Assembly (NCBI GenBank): GCA_015233565.1
Contig: JADFXM010000004.1
Coordinates: 1 to 64,000, forward strand
Length of the DNA stretch: 64,000 bases
Reading direction: 5' to 3'
DNA from: Candidatus Rifleibacteriota bacterium
GTDB taxonomy: Bacteria > Muiribacteriota > Ozemobacteria > Ozemobacterales > Ozemobacteraceae
Every line of letters begins with the position of its first letter. Positions within the stretch are counted from its first letter, which is position 1. Positions 44,577 to 53,723 of this stretch are shown one piece after another. Both the position numbers and the translations under genes were made by a program. The notes under the pieces are model-generated. The model did not search any database. It had not been told where the DNA came from and saw only the letters and a program-made list of their open reading frames with translations.

Positions 44577-46055
44577 TTGAAGAAAAGTCGTGTACTTATT
44601 TTCATTGTTTGCTATCAAGCAGAGCAATTTATAGAATCGGTTCTGGAACGTATTCCCAGCACGGTACTCTCTAATCCTGTTTATGAGACTGAAATTCTAA
44701 TTATCGATGACCAATCCAGTGATCAAACGTTTCAAAAAGCCTGTAAATTTGTTAGGACCATGGAAAAAAGCGAGATCACGGTATTATATAATCCAAGAAA
44801 TCAGGGTTATGGCGGAAATCAAAAAATTGGTTATTATTATGCAATCGAAAAAGGTTTTGACCACGTTGTTATGCTTCACGGCGACGGACAATATCCCCCC
44901 GAATACCTTGACCAAATCCTACAACCTCTTCTCAATAATACAGCTGATGTTGTTCTTGGATCGAGACTTTTAAAAAAGAAGGATGCACTGGCAGGAGGAA
45001 TGCCACTTTACAAATGGCTTGGCAACCAAATTCTGACTTTTGCCCAAAACATCATGCTCAAAAGCAATTTATCAGAGTTTCACACTGGTTACCGTGCCTA
45101 CCGAATCAATTCCCTTAAGTCTGTGCCTTTTCATTGCAATTCCGATTACTTCGACTTCGATACCGACATTCTTATTCAAATGGTCGATACGGGCGCAAGA
45201 ATAGCTGAAATTCCAATTCCAACACATTATGGCGAGGAAGTCTGCCGAGTTGACGGATTGAAATACGCTCAAAGAATAATCCGTTCAACTTTTCTATCAA
45301 GGATGATGAAATGGGGGCTTTTTTATCATCCAAGGTTCGACTATGAAGGCCAAAATCATCAATATCAATTAAAACTCGGGTATGAAAGTTCACATCAATT
45401 CGCACTGGAAAGAATTAGAAATAGCATGAGAGTTATAAATCTTTCTGGAAATCTTGATTTTTTTTCGGAATTCCTAGAAAAGCAAGGATTCAGGATTTTT
45501 TCACCTAAAAATGGCCTTCCAACTGCAATCGAAAACTTCGATTTTAAAGATGCCTTGAGCGAAACAGATACAATTCTTCTTCTCGACATCTTGGAACATC
45601 TGAAATCCCCTGAAAAATTTTTGGAAAAAATTCGAAACCGTTTTTGCCGGGAAGCTCCTTTAACCATCGTCACGACTGGAAATGTCGCTTTTATTTTTGT
45701 CAGGATCGCTCTTCTTTTCGGGCAGTTCAATTACGGAAAACATGGAATTTTGGATTTAACACACACTCGTCTATTTACTTTTCGTTCTCTCCTCAGAATT
45801 TTGAGAGACTCAGGATTTGAAATTGTCGAAATCAAGGGAATTCCAGCGCCATTTCCTCTTGCACTAGGAAATGGCTTTATAGCAAATTTCCTTTTGAAAT
45901 TGAACAATTTTTTCATTCAATTGTCACCAGGACTTTTTTCTTTTCAAATTGGAGTAACGGCAAAACCTTTGCCAAATCTGGAATATTTCCTTGAACACGC
46001 TCTTATTACCAGTAAAATACTGCAAGCCAATAACAGTAACGAAAAACAAATCTGA
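44577..46055 (+). CDS. GT2 glycosyltransferase fused to SAM methyltransferase-like domain
   Basis: This is a 492-aa protein starting at TTG after GGAAGG. Residues 1-240 are a dolichol-phosphate-mannose-synthase-like GT2: IDDQSSDQT, then MLHGDGQYPPEYL (the DxD position reads DGQ), and the HTGYRAYR acceptor-side motif. Residues about 250-490 resemble a class-I methyltransferase, with LLLDILEHLKSPEKFL and the late GILDLTHTRLFTFRSLLRIL pattern seen in glycan-cluster methyltransferases; the first SAM motif is degenerate. It probably makes a polyprenyl-linked sugar and may methylate it or a linked group. It precedes the 818-aa membrane protein by 10 bp. Confidence 0.8.
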   Translation: MKKSRVLIFIVCYQAEQFIESVLERIPSTVLSNPVYETEILIIDDQSSDQTFQKACKFVRTMEKSEITVLYNPRNQGYGGNQKIGYYYAIEKGFDHVVMLHGDGQYPPEYLDQILQPLLNNTADVVLGSRLLKKKDALAGGMPLYKWLGNQILTFAQNIMLKSNLSEFHTGYRAYRINSLKSVPFHCNSDYFDFDTDILIQMVDTGARIAEIPIPTHYGEEVCRVDGLKYAQRIIRSTFLSRMMKWGLFYHPRFDYEGQNHQYQLKLGYESSHQFALERIRNSMRVINLSGNLDFFSEFLEKQGFRIFSPKNGLPTAIENFDFKDALSETDTILLLDILEHLKSPEKFLEKIRNRFCREAPLTIVTTGNVAFIFVRIALLFGQFNYGKHGILDLTHTRLFTFRSLLRILRDSGFEIVEIKGIPAPFPLALGNGFIANFLLKLNNFFIQLSPGLFSFQIGVTAKPLPNLEYFLEHALITSKILQANNSNEKQI

Positions 46056-46065
46056 TTTCCTTCCA

Positions 46066-48522
46066 ATGAAAAGCACATACGCACCACTTTTAATCGTCTG
46101 GATAATCGGAATACTACTTTCCATGTCAACATTTTATCCTGGCGTGATGAGCCCTGATTCAATTGATTCAATGATTCAGGGTGAAACATGGACATTTAGA
46201 ACTACTCAACAACCTACGGTAATGGGCATTACCCTTGGAATAGCTAATTTATTCATTAAGGGGCCTGTATTGATACTGTTTCTGCAAGTGCTTTTCTGGT
46301 GGACCGCCTGGGCAATAATTATTCGATCGATTTTTCCAACCAAAGATTTTTTTCAAGCCGCACTTCTTCTGATTATTGGTTTTTGGCCACCGCTTTTTGC
46401 CATTATAGGAGCAATCTGGCGGGATGTTCAGATGACCGTGACGATACTTTTTGCCGGTGCACTAATGCTATTTCCCAATTCCAGATATATCGGCCCACGA
46501 TTGCTTGCCGCAACTTTACTCGCCACGTATGCCTCAGGGGTGAGGCTGAACGCCCTCCCGAGTGTTCTTCCTATTGCAATATGGATTTGCGCAAAGCTTT
46601 GGCACTATATTGACAAAAAGCAAGCGAAATTTCTTAGAATAGCCGTTGTGGCAAGCTGCTTTGTCACCATAACCTGCGGAGGCAAGCTTATCAACAGCGT
46701 GGTTCCGCAAAAGTCCGTTCGCATGGAACAGTATTTTATGCTTTTCGATTTGGTAGGAATTTCCGCCAATATCGGAGAGAATCTTGTGCCACCGCCAGTC
46801 AGAAATGGATATGACCGTCCAGAGCAAATCAAAGCAATTTATTCAGCATTTTCCTGTTTAGCAGCCCTCTATGAGTACACTCCAAATGTGACTTTACCAA
46901 GGATCTTAACTACTGAAGATCCAAAAATTTTTGATCTGATTTCTGAGGCATGGCGGAAAGCCATCATTTCACATCCAATGGTTTATTTTAAGCATCGGAC
47001 AACTGCATTTGCAGCGCTTATGGGGTGGTCAGATCGCCGACCCTATTATCCATACGAAAAAGGTGTAATCTTCAACACTCTCGGTATTAAATGGAACCCC
47101 TCCCAAGTTAGTGATAAAATATACTCTTTTTTCGATTTTTTACTGAACTATTTTTCCATCTTGTGGCGACCATGGTTCTATATCTGGCTAACATTGATCA
47201 TTTCCCTAAAAGCAATTTCAGCATGGCGTTACGGAGCAAGTCTTCCTGTAACTTTCCTAATATTGCTTAGTTCATGGTTTTACACACTTCCATACTACTT
47301 CGTAACCTCAGCAGCCGATGCCCGATATCTTCACTGGTCAATAACAGCAACTTTTCTTGCGGCAATGACGTTGTATTACGAAATTCGGGTGAACCCTTTT
47401 TGCTGCGTTGTTCAGCCTAAGTCCAATACCATTCCCGGTCGTGAAGATATACAGAACAACCCCGTCCAGTCAAATTGCAATATTCATGGGAACAACAATA
47501 CCCCGCCCGACAGTCAAGTTATGCAAACTTCTAATGAAAAACCCTGCTTGGATACTACCCCGAACCATAAAACTCAACCCGGCTGTGAAAATCAGTCAAA
47601 TGGCTACTCTTCTCCTGGAAACGATGAAATACCAATCTGCCATGTTCTTCAGGAAAGAAATGTTCTGCCTGATTGCAACCCTCTAGAGAGCTGTGAAACT
47701 CAGGAAAACGGCAACTTGCAACAGAACTCCAATGAACGTCTAAATCACAATGCAAAACCCTCTTTTGAAATAACCAGAAAATCTTTGACAGAAACTTTTT
47801 TGGGAATCGTTGTTTTTTTAATTGTAACAATGAGTCTCAATCAGATGGCAAAAAACACCAGTATGGATTTCGGTTGTTTAGCGGCCCGATCAGGCCAGGC
47901 CATTCAAGCAGTGGAACAAGGCGAAGCGAGGTTAAAAACTTCTGATTTTTCTAATGCCATAACGTTTTTTAAGAATTCCCAAGCTTTCGAGCCAGAATGG
48001 TGGGTTCCAGAAATCAATCTCAGTTTTGCTTACGCCGGAATCAACGAAACATCAAGTGCGTCATTTCATCAAAACAAGGCAATTATGCTGTGCCCCACAG
48101 GAGAAGTATTTATAGCGCTCGCCAATCATTCAAATTCCCAATCAAAATTCCAGGATAGCCTAATTTATGTAGGGAAAGCATTAAACAAGAATTGCGATAA
48201 ATATTCAGCTAATTTGGCGGCTCTCAATGCCGCAATTGGCTTAAGAAACTGGCCACTTGCAGTAATACACACAAGGCAATGTGTTTTATTAAACCTACCG
48301 GCTTTCTCACACGATATCATCGCAGTAGGGGATCCTTTTTTTAAGGACCCACTTCTTTGCGAAGCCGGACTGGAGTATTTTCGACAGCTTAAAGATATTG
48401 CACCAGATCAATGGTGGGCACATTACAACTATGGCACGCTGGCATTAAAGTTAGGGCGAAAAAGTCTCGGCGAAGAAGAGTATAAAAAAGCTGAAGAACT
48501 CAAGCATTCTGGAAAAAATTGA
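46066..48522 (+). CDS. Multi-TM glycosyltransferase-like protein with low-complexity linker and TPR domain
   Basis: This is an 818-aa protein. The first ATG in frame (45991) overlaps the previous gene; the ATG at 46066, where the hydrophobic N-terminus begins, is preferred. About ten TM helices fill residues 1-445. The first loop carries SPDSIDSM and later WRDVQMT, a layout like GT-C membrane glycosyltransferases. Residues about 450-575 are a striking Asn/Pro/Gln/Cys-rich linker, then one more TM (about 575-595) and TPR-type helices to the end (NYGTLALKLGRKSLGEEEYKKA). It probably acts on lipid-linked sugars at the outer face of the membrane. The catalytic residues are not certain. Confidence 0.65.
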   Translation: MKSTYAPLLIVWIIGILLSMSTFYPGVMSPDSIDSMIQGETWTFRTTQQPTVMGITLGIANLFIKGPVLILFLQVLFWWTAWAIIIRSIFPTKDFFQAALLLIIGFWPPLFAIIGAIWRDVQMTVTILFAGALMLFPNSRYIGPRLLAATLLATYASGVRLNALPSVLPIAIWICAKLWHYIDKKQAKFLRIAVVASCFVTITCGGKLINSVVPQKSVRMEQYFMLFDLVGISANIGENLVPPPVRNGYDRPEQIKAIYSAFSCLAALYEYTPNVTLPRILTTEDPKIFDLISEAWRKAIISHPMVYFKHRTTAFAALMGWSDRRPYYPYEKGVIFNTLGIKWNPSQVSDKIYSFFDFLLNYFSILWRPWFYIWLTLIISLKAISAWRYGASLPVTFLILLSSWFYTLPYYFVTSAADARYLHWSITATFLAAMTLYYEIRVNPFCCVVQPKSNTIPGREDIQNNPVQSNCNIHGNNNTPPDSQVMQTSNEKPCLDTTPNHKTQPGCENQSNGYSSPGNDEIPICHVLQERNVLPDCNPLESCETQENGNLQQNSNERLNHNAKPSFEITRKSLTETFLGIVVFLIVTMSLNQMAKNTSMDFGCLAARSGQAIQAVEQGEARLKTSDFSNAITFFKNSQAFEPEWWVPEINLSFAYAGINETSSASFHQNKAIMLCPTGEVFIALANHSNSQSKFQDSLIYVGKALNKNCDKYSANLAALNAAIGLRNWPLAVIHTRQCVLLNLPAFSHDIIAVGDPFFKDPLLCEAGLEYFRQLKDIAPDQWWAHYNYGTLALKLGRKSLGEEEYKKAEELKHSGKN

Positions 48523-48568
48523 TTTTTCCTGGCAGTCTCCTTACTTTACTGGCAAAGCCGACTGCGAA

Positions 48569-48698
48569 AAAGAGTAAAAATACTTGACTTCTAAAACTGC
48601 ATCAATACAAGCGTAGAAAATTTGGAAAAAATATAGTTTCGCGAAGTTTTTTTTTGAATTACTGGTTAATTGCCAACGTCAATTTGAATTTACTCTTT
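48569..48698 (+). repeat. 130-bp MITE-like repeat, copy 1
   Basis: This 130-bp segment is bounded by perfect 10-bp inverted repeats AAAGAGTAAA (48569-48578) and TTTACTCTTT (48689-48698). The same sequence, about 80% identical by eye and in the opposite orientation, is at 55940-56070. It encodes no protein. The rest of the 48523-49070 gap holds only AT-rich sequence and the 208-bp repeat. Confidence 0.7.
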
Positions 48699-48871
48699 GT
48701 AGCTGAAAACCGACAAATCACTTGTAATAACTTCTCTATTACATTACCCTATTGCCGACCATTTTTCTTATGATCAAAGAGATGGGTAAACTCTATCTTA
48801 GCATTTGCGAGTATTCTTCTTTTATATGAAAAGCAATTTCAGAGCGGTGAGAAATTTCAATATTTAAAAGG

Positions 48872-49079
48872 TCAGAATTCCTGGTATCGATAGTTTGCGT
48901 TTTCTCGGAAAAGGGCTTCAAAAGGTAGTTTTCTGATTTTGGAATACTTTTCGGTTGGGTTTTATCCTGAGACCAACTTACATAAAACTAAATCAGAAGA
49001 TTCCTTCCAAAGCAAGTTGGCAATTCATCAATCGACTAAATGGTATCAAATCTAAATCCCCGAGATTGGGATGTCTGAA
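48872..49079 (-). repeat. 208-bp dispersed repeat, copy B
   Basis: This is the reverse complement of 1644-1851, with three differences by eye. It runs into the first codons of the next gene. No recombinase remnant adjoins this copy, so the repeat can move or be copied without it. Confidence 0.85.
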
Positions 49080-51365
49080 GGTAGAAAATTGGGCCACCTC
49101 ATTTTGTTCGCTTTCGTTTTTATTTGGCTTCCCCTCCTTCTGTTCTTTAGACGGGGAAGAGAATTACAGGTTTTATTTTTTATTACGATAGTATTTCCAG
49201 TCGCTTATTTTATGGGCTGGGGAATTTGTAAATTGCTGGTAAATTTTTTCAATCCCTTTCCCCCTGTAGATAACACTATTGGAGGGGTTAGTTTTTTTTG
49301 TCTCCGAAATATTTCAGAGATACGAGCTTTTTGGTTGGCAATATTAGGAATGAGTCTTTATGTTGCTATTGCGGCATACTCCTGGAAGATTTTTAGCAAA
49401 AAATTCCTCCTTGAGAAGGAAGATGATTTCAATTCTCAAGAAAAAGCCAATAAATTTTCTTTTTTTTTCCTTGTACTAAGCATTTTTGGATTTGCTCTTT
49501 ATAGCTTTCCCCATTTACAATTCCTTTTAAGTAGAACTGAGGTACACCCCGATCATTTCGACTTCCAAAATCTTGCGCTCTGGGAGTATTTTAGACATTT
49601 GGGCCTCCTCCCATTCAAAGATTTTTGGTATCCATATAGCGGGTTCTTTTTTACGAATCTTCCCACCCCGACTGATGCTATTTTCAGATGGTTGCATTCA
49701 ATTATTTTGTTCTCGATTAGCTTTGGTTCAACCTACGTAATTCTAAGTTTTTCCAAAGCCCACACATTAGCAGTGACATTTTTTTTGTTAAAAATGATCA
49801 TGGTTTCTTGGATTGAAACGCCGGAACGCTATATGTTGTCACTCTGTATTGTTCTGCTTTTCGGGGCCTGTATAAATTTAAGAAGACGCTTTATGTTTAT
49901 TTTACTAGGTCTCTTCATTCCCTATGCATGTTTTTTTGAGTTCGCACAGTTAATCTACGCAATTCCTGGTTGTATGACGCTATTAATTGGACTGTTTTTT
50001 TTGGAAAGCAAAGAATGTTTTTTTGAAACTCTACGCCAATTGAGAAGCAGTGCAGCACTTTCTTTAGTTTTGATTGGGATTCTATTGATTTTAATTGCAA
50101 AAGCCGGTGCCTTTCACGAATTAAATCTGTTCTTTTCAAATCTTGATAATATGACACTCTATAGTATTTACAAAGCCGGTGTTTTAGAGTGGTTTGACAG
50201 TCCACTAATATCCAAGGGTTTTATTTTATTGCTTATTTTCAGTTTGTTCATCTATTCTCTGTGGTTTTCCCTTATAAAAAATAATGTAAAAAAAAATATT
50301 ATAGAACTTATTCCTTTTGCAATAGCAGTTTTATCGATTACGGCCTTTCAAAAACAACTTTTAAGGCCTACCATTGAAAAGCAAATTTTTATTTTTCCAC
50401 TTACTGGTTTGGCAATACTTTTTGCGCAGACTTCATCGGTTATTGTAGTTTTAATTGCTTTGGTCATTTCTTTTTTGATTATCCCAGCCAGAACCCCATT
50501 AGAATTGTGGGAAATATGTAAACGTCCTGCAACTTTGGTACAAGATATTCAATCGGCCACACAAAACGAAGCTTGGAGGGCAAAAGAAGAAGCATATTTT
50601 GCTCCCCAAGCATTTATTAATGACGGAAAAAATGGCCTTGTCCTACATGATAATCTTTTAAAAAAAATGAATTTGAAAAAAAAGGACGATTTTTTCGATC
50701 TGGGCGATGATGCTTATTTATACATAATTTTACAGCAACAGGCACCTTTTTATATTTCAATATACAACCAATCTATTTTATTTTCACAAAAGAATACTTT
50801 GGCTTGGCTAGAAGAACATAAACCTAATTTCATAATCTGGAAGAAATCATTTCTAGATTTTGACTGGGTGCCCAACACCGTACGTGTTCCACTTCTCTTT
50901 GATTATGTTATGAAGAATTATTCTTATTTCGATCAGGAAGGTTCATTCCTTATTTTCAAGCGCCAGACACCAGAATTTTCAAATTCCCTTGATTTCTGGA
51001 GCACTTATTTAGGTTCTACTATTGACTTAGGTTTTATCCCCGGAGGTTCTAAGCCGAAAAAATTTCTAGGCTCGTCAGGTGAAAATTTTTACCAGACCAA
51101 TTTTGTGAAAATATCTGTCCTCAACCCTGTTTCAGGAAGAGAAAGAAAATTACTTGTTTCTATTCAAGGAAAGCCATACTGTGTTAAATTCAGTGAAACT
51201 GAATATTCCAATACCTATTACATTCAGCTCAATCGAATTTGGTTCTATCAATTAGCTCAATACGCAAATTTACCGATCAAAATTGAATTGGAAAAAACAA
51301 ACCAGGACTCAGGTATCTCTATAAATCTTGAACCGTTGGTTTTGACGAAAGAAATATTATATTAA
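49071..51365 (+). CDS. Multi-TM membrane protein, probable GT-C-type glycosyltransferase
   Basis: This is a 764-aa protein with about 13 hydrophobic segments up to residue ~485 and a C-terminal soluble, beta-rich domain. Charged residues in the first large loop (TEVHPDHFDFQNLALWEYF) match the position where GT-C enzymes carry their catalytic acid, but no family motif is certain. The annotated ATG (49071) lies within the 208-bp repeat, and the site before it is poor (GATTGGG). The original start may have been displaced, or a downstream start may be used. It is the first gene after the repeat-rich gap at 48.5-49.1 kb. Confidence 0.6.
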   Translation: MSEGRKLGHLILFAFVFIWLPLLLFFRRGRELQVLFFITIVFPVAYFMGWGICKLLVNFFNPFPPVDNTIGGVSFFCLRNISEIRAFWLAILGMSLYVAIAAYSWKIFSKKFLLEKEDDFNSQEKANKFSFFFLVLSIFGFALYSFPHLQFLLSRTEVHPDHFDFQNLALWEYFRHLGLLPFKDFWYPYSGFFFTNLPTPTDAIFRWLHSIILFSISFGSTYVILSFSKAHTLAVTFFLLKMIMVSWIETPERYMLSLCIVLLFGACINLRRRFMFILLGLFIPYACFFEFAQLIYAIPGCMTLLIGLFFLESKECFFETLRQLRSSAALSLVLIGILLILIAKAGAFHELNLFFSNLDNMTLYSIYKAGVLEWFDSPLISKGFILLLIFSLFIYSLWFSLIKNNVKKNIIELIPFAIAVLSITAFQKQLLRPTIEKQIFIFPLTGLAILFAQTSSVIVVLIALVISFLIIPARTPLELWEICKRPATLVQDIQSATQNEAWRAKEEAYFAPQAFINDGKNGLVLHDNLLKKMNLKKKDDFFDLGDDAYLYIILQQQAPFYISIYNQSILFSQKNTLAWLEEHKPNFIIWKKSFLDFDWVPNTVRVPLLFDYVMKNYSYFDQEGSFLIFKRQTPEFSNSLDFWSTYLGSTIDLGFIPGGSKPKKFLGSSGENFYQTNFVKISVLNPVSGRERKLLVSIQGKPYCVKFSETEYSNTYYIQLNRIWFYQLAQYANLPIKIELEKTNQDSGISINLEPLVLTKEILY

Positions 51366-51485
51366 AAATATTTAAAACCGGTCCAAAAACAATCTTCAGG
51401 CTTTTTCATCCTCTCTTACCAACTTTTTATACTTTTCAGAGAACTCCGGAGTCCTAAATTTTTCATTCTCACGAACGTTTATTTT

Positions 51486-51494
51486 TGTTATACT
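51486..51494 (+). promoter_or_regulatory. Extended -10 promoter before the first radical SAM gene
   Basis: TGTTATACT, an extended -10 with TATACT at 51489-51494, is 30 bp before an ATG that has TGAGGA upstream. No good -35 is seen, as expected for extended -10 promoters. The rest of the 158-bp gap has nothing else. Confidence 0.4.
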
Positions 51495-51523
51495 AATTTT
51501 CTAAAATTTGAACTGAGGAAAAA

Positions 51524-52960
51524 ATGGCAAAAGTTTTTGTATTAAATCCACCGTTTAAAATCCCTCTCATCCGCGAGGGACGATGTCAGTCACCCCAAAA
51601 CATGAGAAAAACTTCCATCCCTCAGCTTACTTTGGCGTATATCTCCGCCTTTCTTTCTAAAAATGGCCATTTGGTACAAACCCTGGATTGCATTGCATCT
51701 GATTTGCACGATGAGCAAGTCTTTGATATAGCCAAACAATTCGACCCTCAGGTGATTTTAATAAACACAACCACCCCATCAATTTCTTCAGATCTCAATT
51801 TTGCAGAGACATTCAAAAGGAAATTTCCAAATTGTTTTTTGGCCGTTTTCGGAACGCATGTTACCGCACTTCACAAAACACTGATTTATGAGCACCCTTT
51901 TCTTGATTTCATTATCAGAGGAGAACCTGAATGGCTTTCCCTCGCACTTGTTTCATCTCTAGAAAAGCATGAGTTTACCGATTCCAGCCTTCCCGGTTGC
52001 ACTTTTCGATGGCAAGGGCAAGTTCATATTTCCGCAGAACCGGAATTTCCCAATGATCTTGATTCCCTTGGCTTTCCAGCCTGGAATCATTTCGACCTCT
52101 CAAAATACATTCATCCAGTTCTAGGAAAACCTTATCTTATGGTTAATACCTCTCGTGGATGTTCGCACGGTTGTATTTTCTGCGTAGGCCATTTGTTTTA
52201 CGGGAAAAAAGTAAGATTTCGTTCAATTTCTTCAATAATAGAGGAATTGGAAAACCACGTTATAGGAAAATTTAACATACGTCATGTTTGGATGTATGCT
52301 GATGATTTTACTGCAAACCCAGCCTTCGTGAAGGAATTGTGCAGGCAAATTATAAAAAGAAAGATTCGAATCACTTGGTGGACAAACACAAGAGTAGACA
52401 GACCGGACGAAGAAATGTTTCGATTAATGAAAGAAGCTGGTTGTTACATGCTTTCAATTGGTGGAGAAAGTGGGAGCGATGAAATTTTAAAAACAATAAG
52501 AAAAGGGACTCACCCTGATCAGATAAAAAGAACCATTCGTTTGCTAAAAAAAGTTGGGATCAATTCCCTTGTGTATTTTTTAATTGGGCTTCCTGGAGAA
52601 ACACGTGAAAGCATTAGAAAAACAATTGACTTCTCCAAAAAAATCAACCCCGATTACGTGGAATTCTACCCCGCAACCCCCTATCCTGGAACTGAATTTT
52701 TTAATTATGCAAAAAACAACAATATTATCAAGGTCGAAAGTTGGGAAAAATATTTGTGTGGAGGAAGTGAATTTGTTCTTGAAATACCAGGAGTTGAAAA
52801 GGGAGAATTGAATTTCATTCTCCGGCAGGCTTACCGGGAATTTTATTTTCGGCTATCCTATGCTTTTTCATTTTTTAAACGTTCACTGAAACCTGCTGAG
52901 CTTTTTCGTTTGATAACATTCGGTTTAGGGTATTTCAAAAGATTCTTTTTTTCAGAATAG
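51524..52960 (+). CDS. B12-binding-type radical SAM enzyme 1
   Basis: This is a 478-aa protein. The N-terminal 150 residues form a Rossmann-like B12-binding domain (NPPF opening; no classic DxHxxG His, so cobalamin may bind base-off/His-off or not at all). The radical SAM core follows with CSHGCIFC (Cys213, Cys217, Cys220) coordinating the 4Fe-4S cluster, GGESGSDEIL for SAM and GLPGETRESI. These enzymes often methylate unactivated carbons in lipids, hopanoids or natural products. With a GT2 and a second such enzyme immediately downstream, a modified lipid or sugar lipid is likely. Confidence 0.85.
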   Translation: MAKVFVLNPPFKIPLIREGRCQSPQNMRKTSIPQLTLAYISAFLSKNGHLVQTLDCIASDLHDEQVFDIAKQFDPQVILINTTTPSISSDLNFAETFKRKFPNCFLAVFGTHVTALHKTLIYEHPFLDFIIRGEPEWLSLALVSSLEKHEFTDSSLPGCTFRWQGQVHISAEPEFPNDLDSLGFPAWNHFDLSKYIHPVLGKPYLMVNTSRGCSHGCIFCVGHLFYGKKVRFRSISSIIEELENHVIGKFNIRHVWMYADDFTANPAFVKELCRQIIKRKIRITWWTNTRVDRPDEEMFRLMKEAGCYMLSIGGESGSDEILKTIRKGTHPDQIKRTIRLLKKVGINSLVYFLIGLPGETRESIRKTIDFSKKINPDYVEFYPATPYPGTEFFNYAKNNNIIKVESWEKYLCGGSEFVLEIPGVEKGELNFILRQAYREFYFRLSYAFSFFKRSLKPAELFRLITFGLGYFKRFFFSE

Positions 52961-52985
52961 AAATTTTCTCCAACGGAGAGCCAAA

Positions 52986-53723
52986 ATGATATACATTCTT
53001 CTTCCAGTTTTTAACGAAGAGAAAAATCTCGAAAAACTGTTTGAAAAAATCCAGAATGGCATGCAAAGACGTGGTTTTAAATACCAAGCAATAGTTTACA
53101 ATGATGGAAGTTCAGATAAGAGCCAGGAAATCCTTTCCAAACTCGCAAAAATTTTCCCAATAACAATTCTTGGAAAACCTCAAAATGAGGGGTTGGGAGT
53201 AGCCTTTTTAAACTTATTGAAAGAAATCATCAGAATTTCGGATTCGGAAGAAGATATTGCCGTTGTTTTAGATTCTGACAACTCACATAACCCAGAACAT
53301 ATCTACCAGATGGTAAACAAAATTCATGATGGCTTCGACGTAGTTATTGCTTCGCGATATCTTACTGACAGTAGAATTGTCGGTGTTTCCCATTTCCGTA
53401 AGATCCTCAGTTTTTTTGCCTCTGTTTTGATGAGAATTTTATTTCCCATCGAGGGGGTAAAGGATTACACATGTGGTTATAGAGCTTATAGTATCTCGAT
53501 CTTAAAGCGGGTTTTTCAAAAATTTGGAGAAAACACGATCGAAGAAAGAGGTTTTGCCTGTATGGCTGAATTTCTAATCAAGCTCAGAGTTTTTAACCTC
53601 CTTGCGGTGGAAATTCCGTTGGTTTTGCGATATGACCAAAAGGGTGGGGAGAGCAAAATGAATATACTGGCAACCGTAAAAAAGACTATTTTAATGTTGA
53701 TCCGATTGTTCCAGATAAAATGA
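52986..53723 (+). CDS. GT2 family glycosyltransferase
   Basis: This is a 245-aa GT2 enzyme (LLPVFNEEKNLEKLFEK at the start, VLDSDNSHNPEHIYQM with a DSD motif for metal/UDP binding, DYTCGYRAYSISILKRV for the acceptor). It resembles dolichol-phosphate mannose synthases and has no TM anchor. It starts 25 bp after radical SAM 1 and overlaps radical SAM 2 by four bases, so the three act as one translational unit. Confidence 0.88.
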   Translation: MIYILLPVFNEEKNLEKLFEKIQNGMQRRGFKYQAIVYNDGSSDKSQEILSKLAKIFPITILGKPQNEGLGVAFLNLLKEIIRISDSEEDIAVVLDSDNSHNPEHIYQMVNKIHDGFDVVIASRYLTDSRIVGVSHFRKILSFFASVLMRILFPIEGVKDYTCGYRAYSISILKRVFQKFGENTIEERGFACMAEFLIKLRVFNLLAVEIPLVLRYDQKGGESKMNILATVKKTILMLIRLFQIK

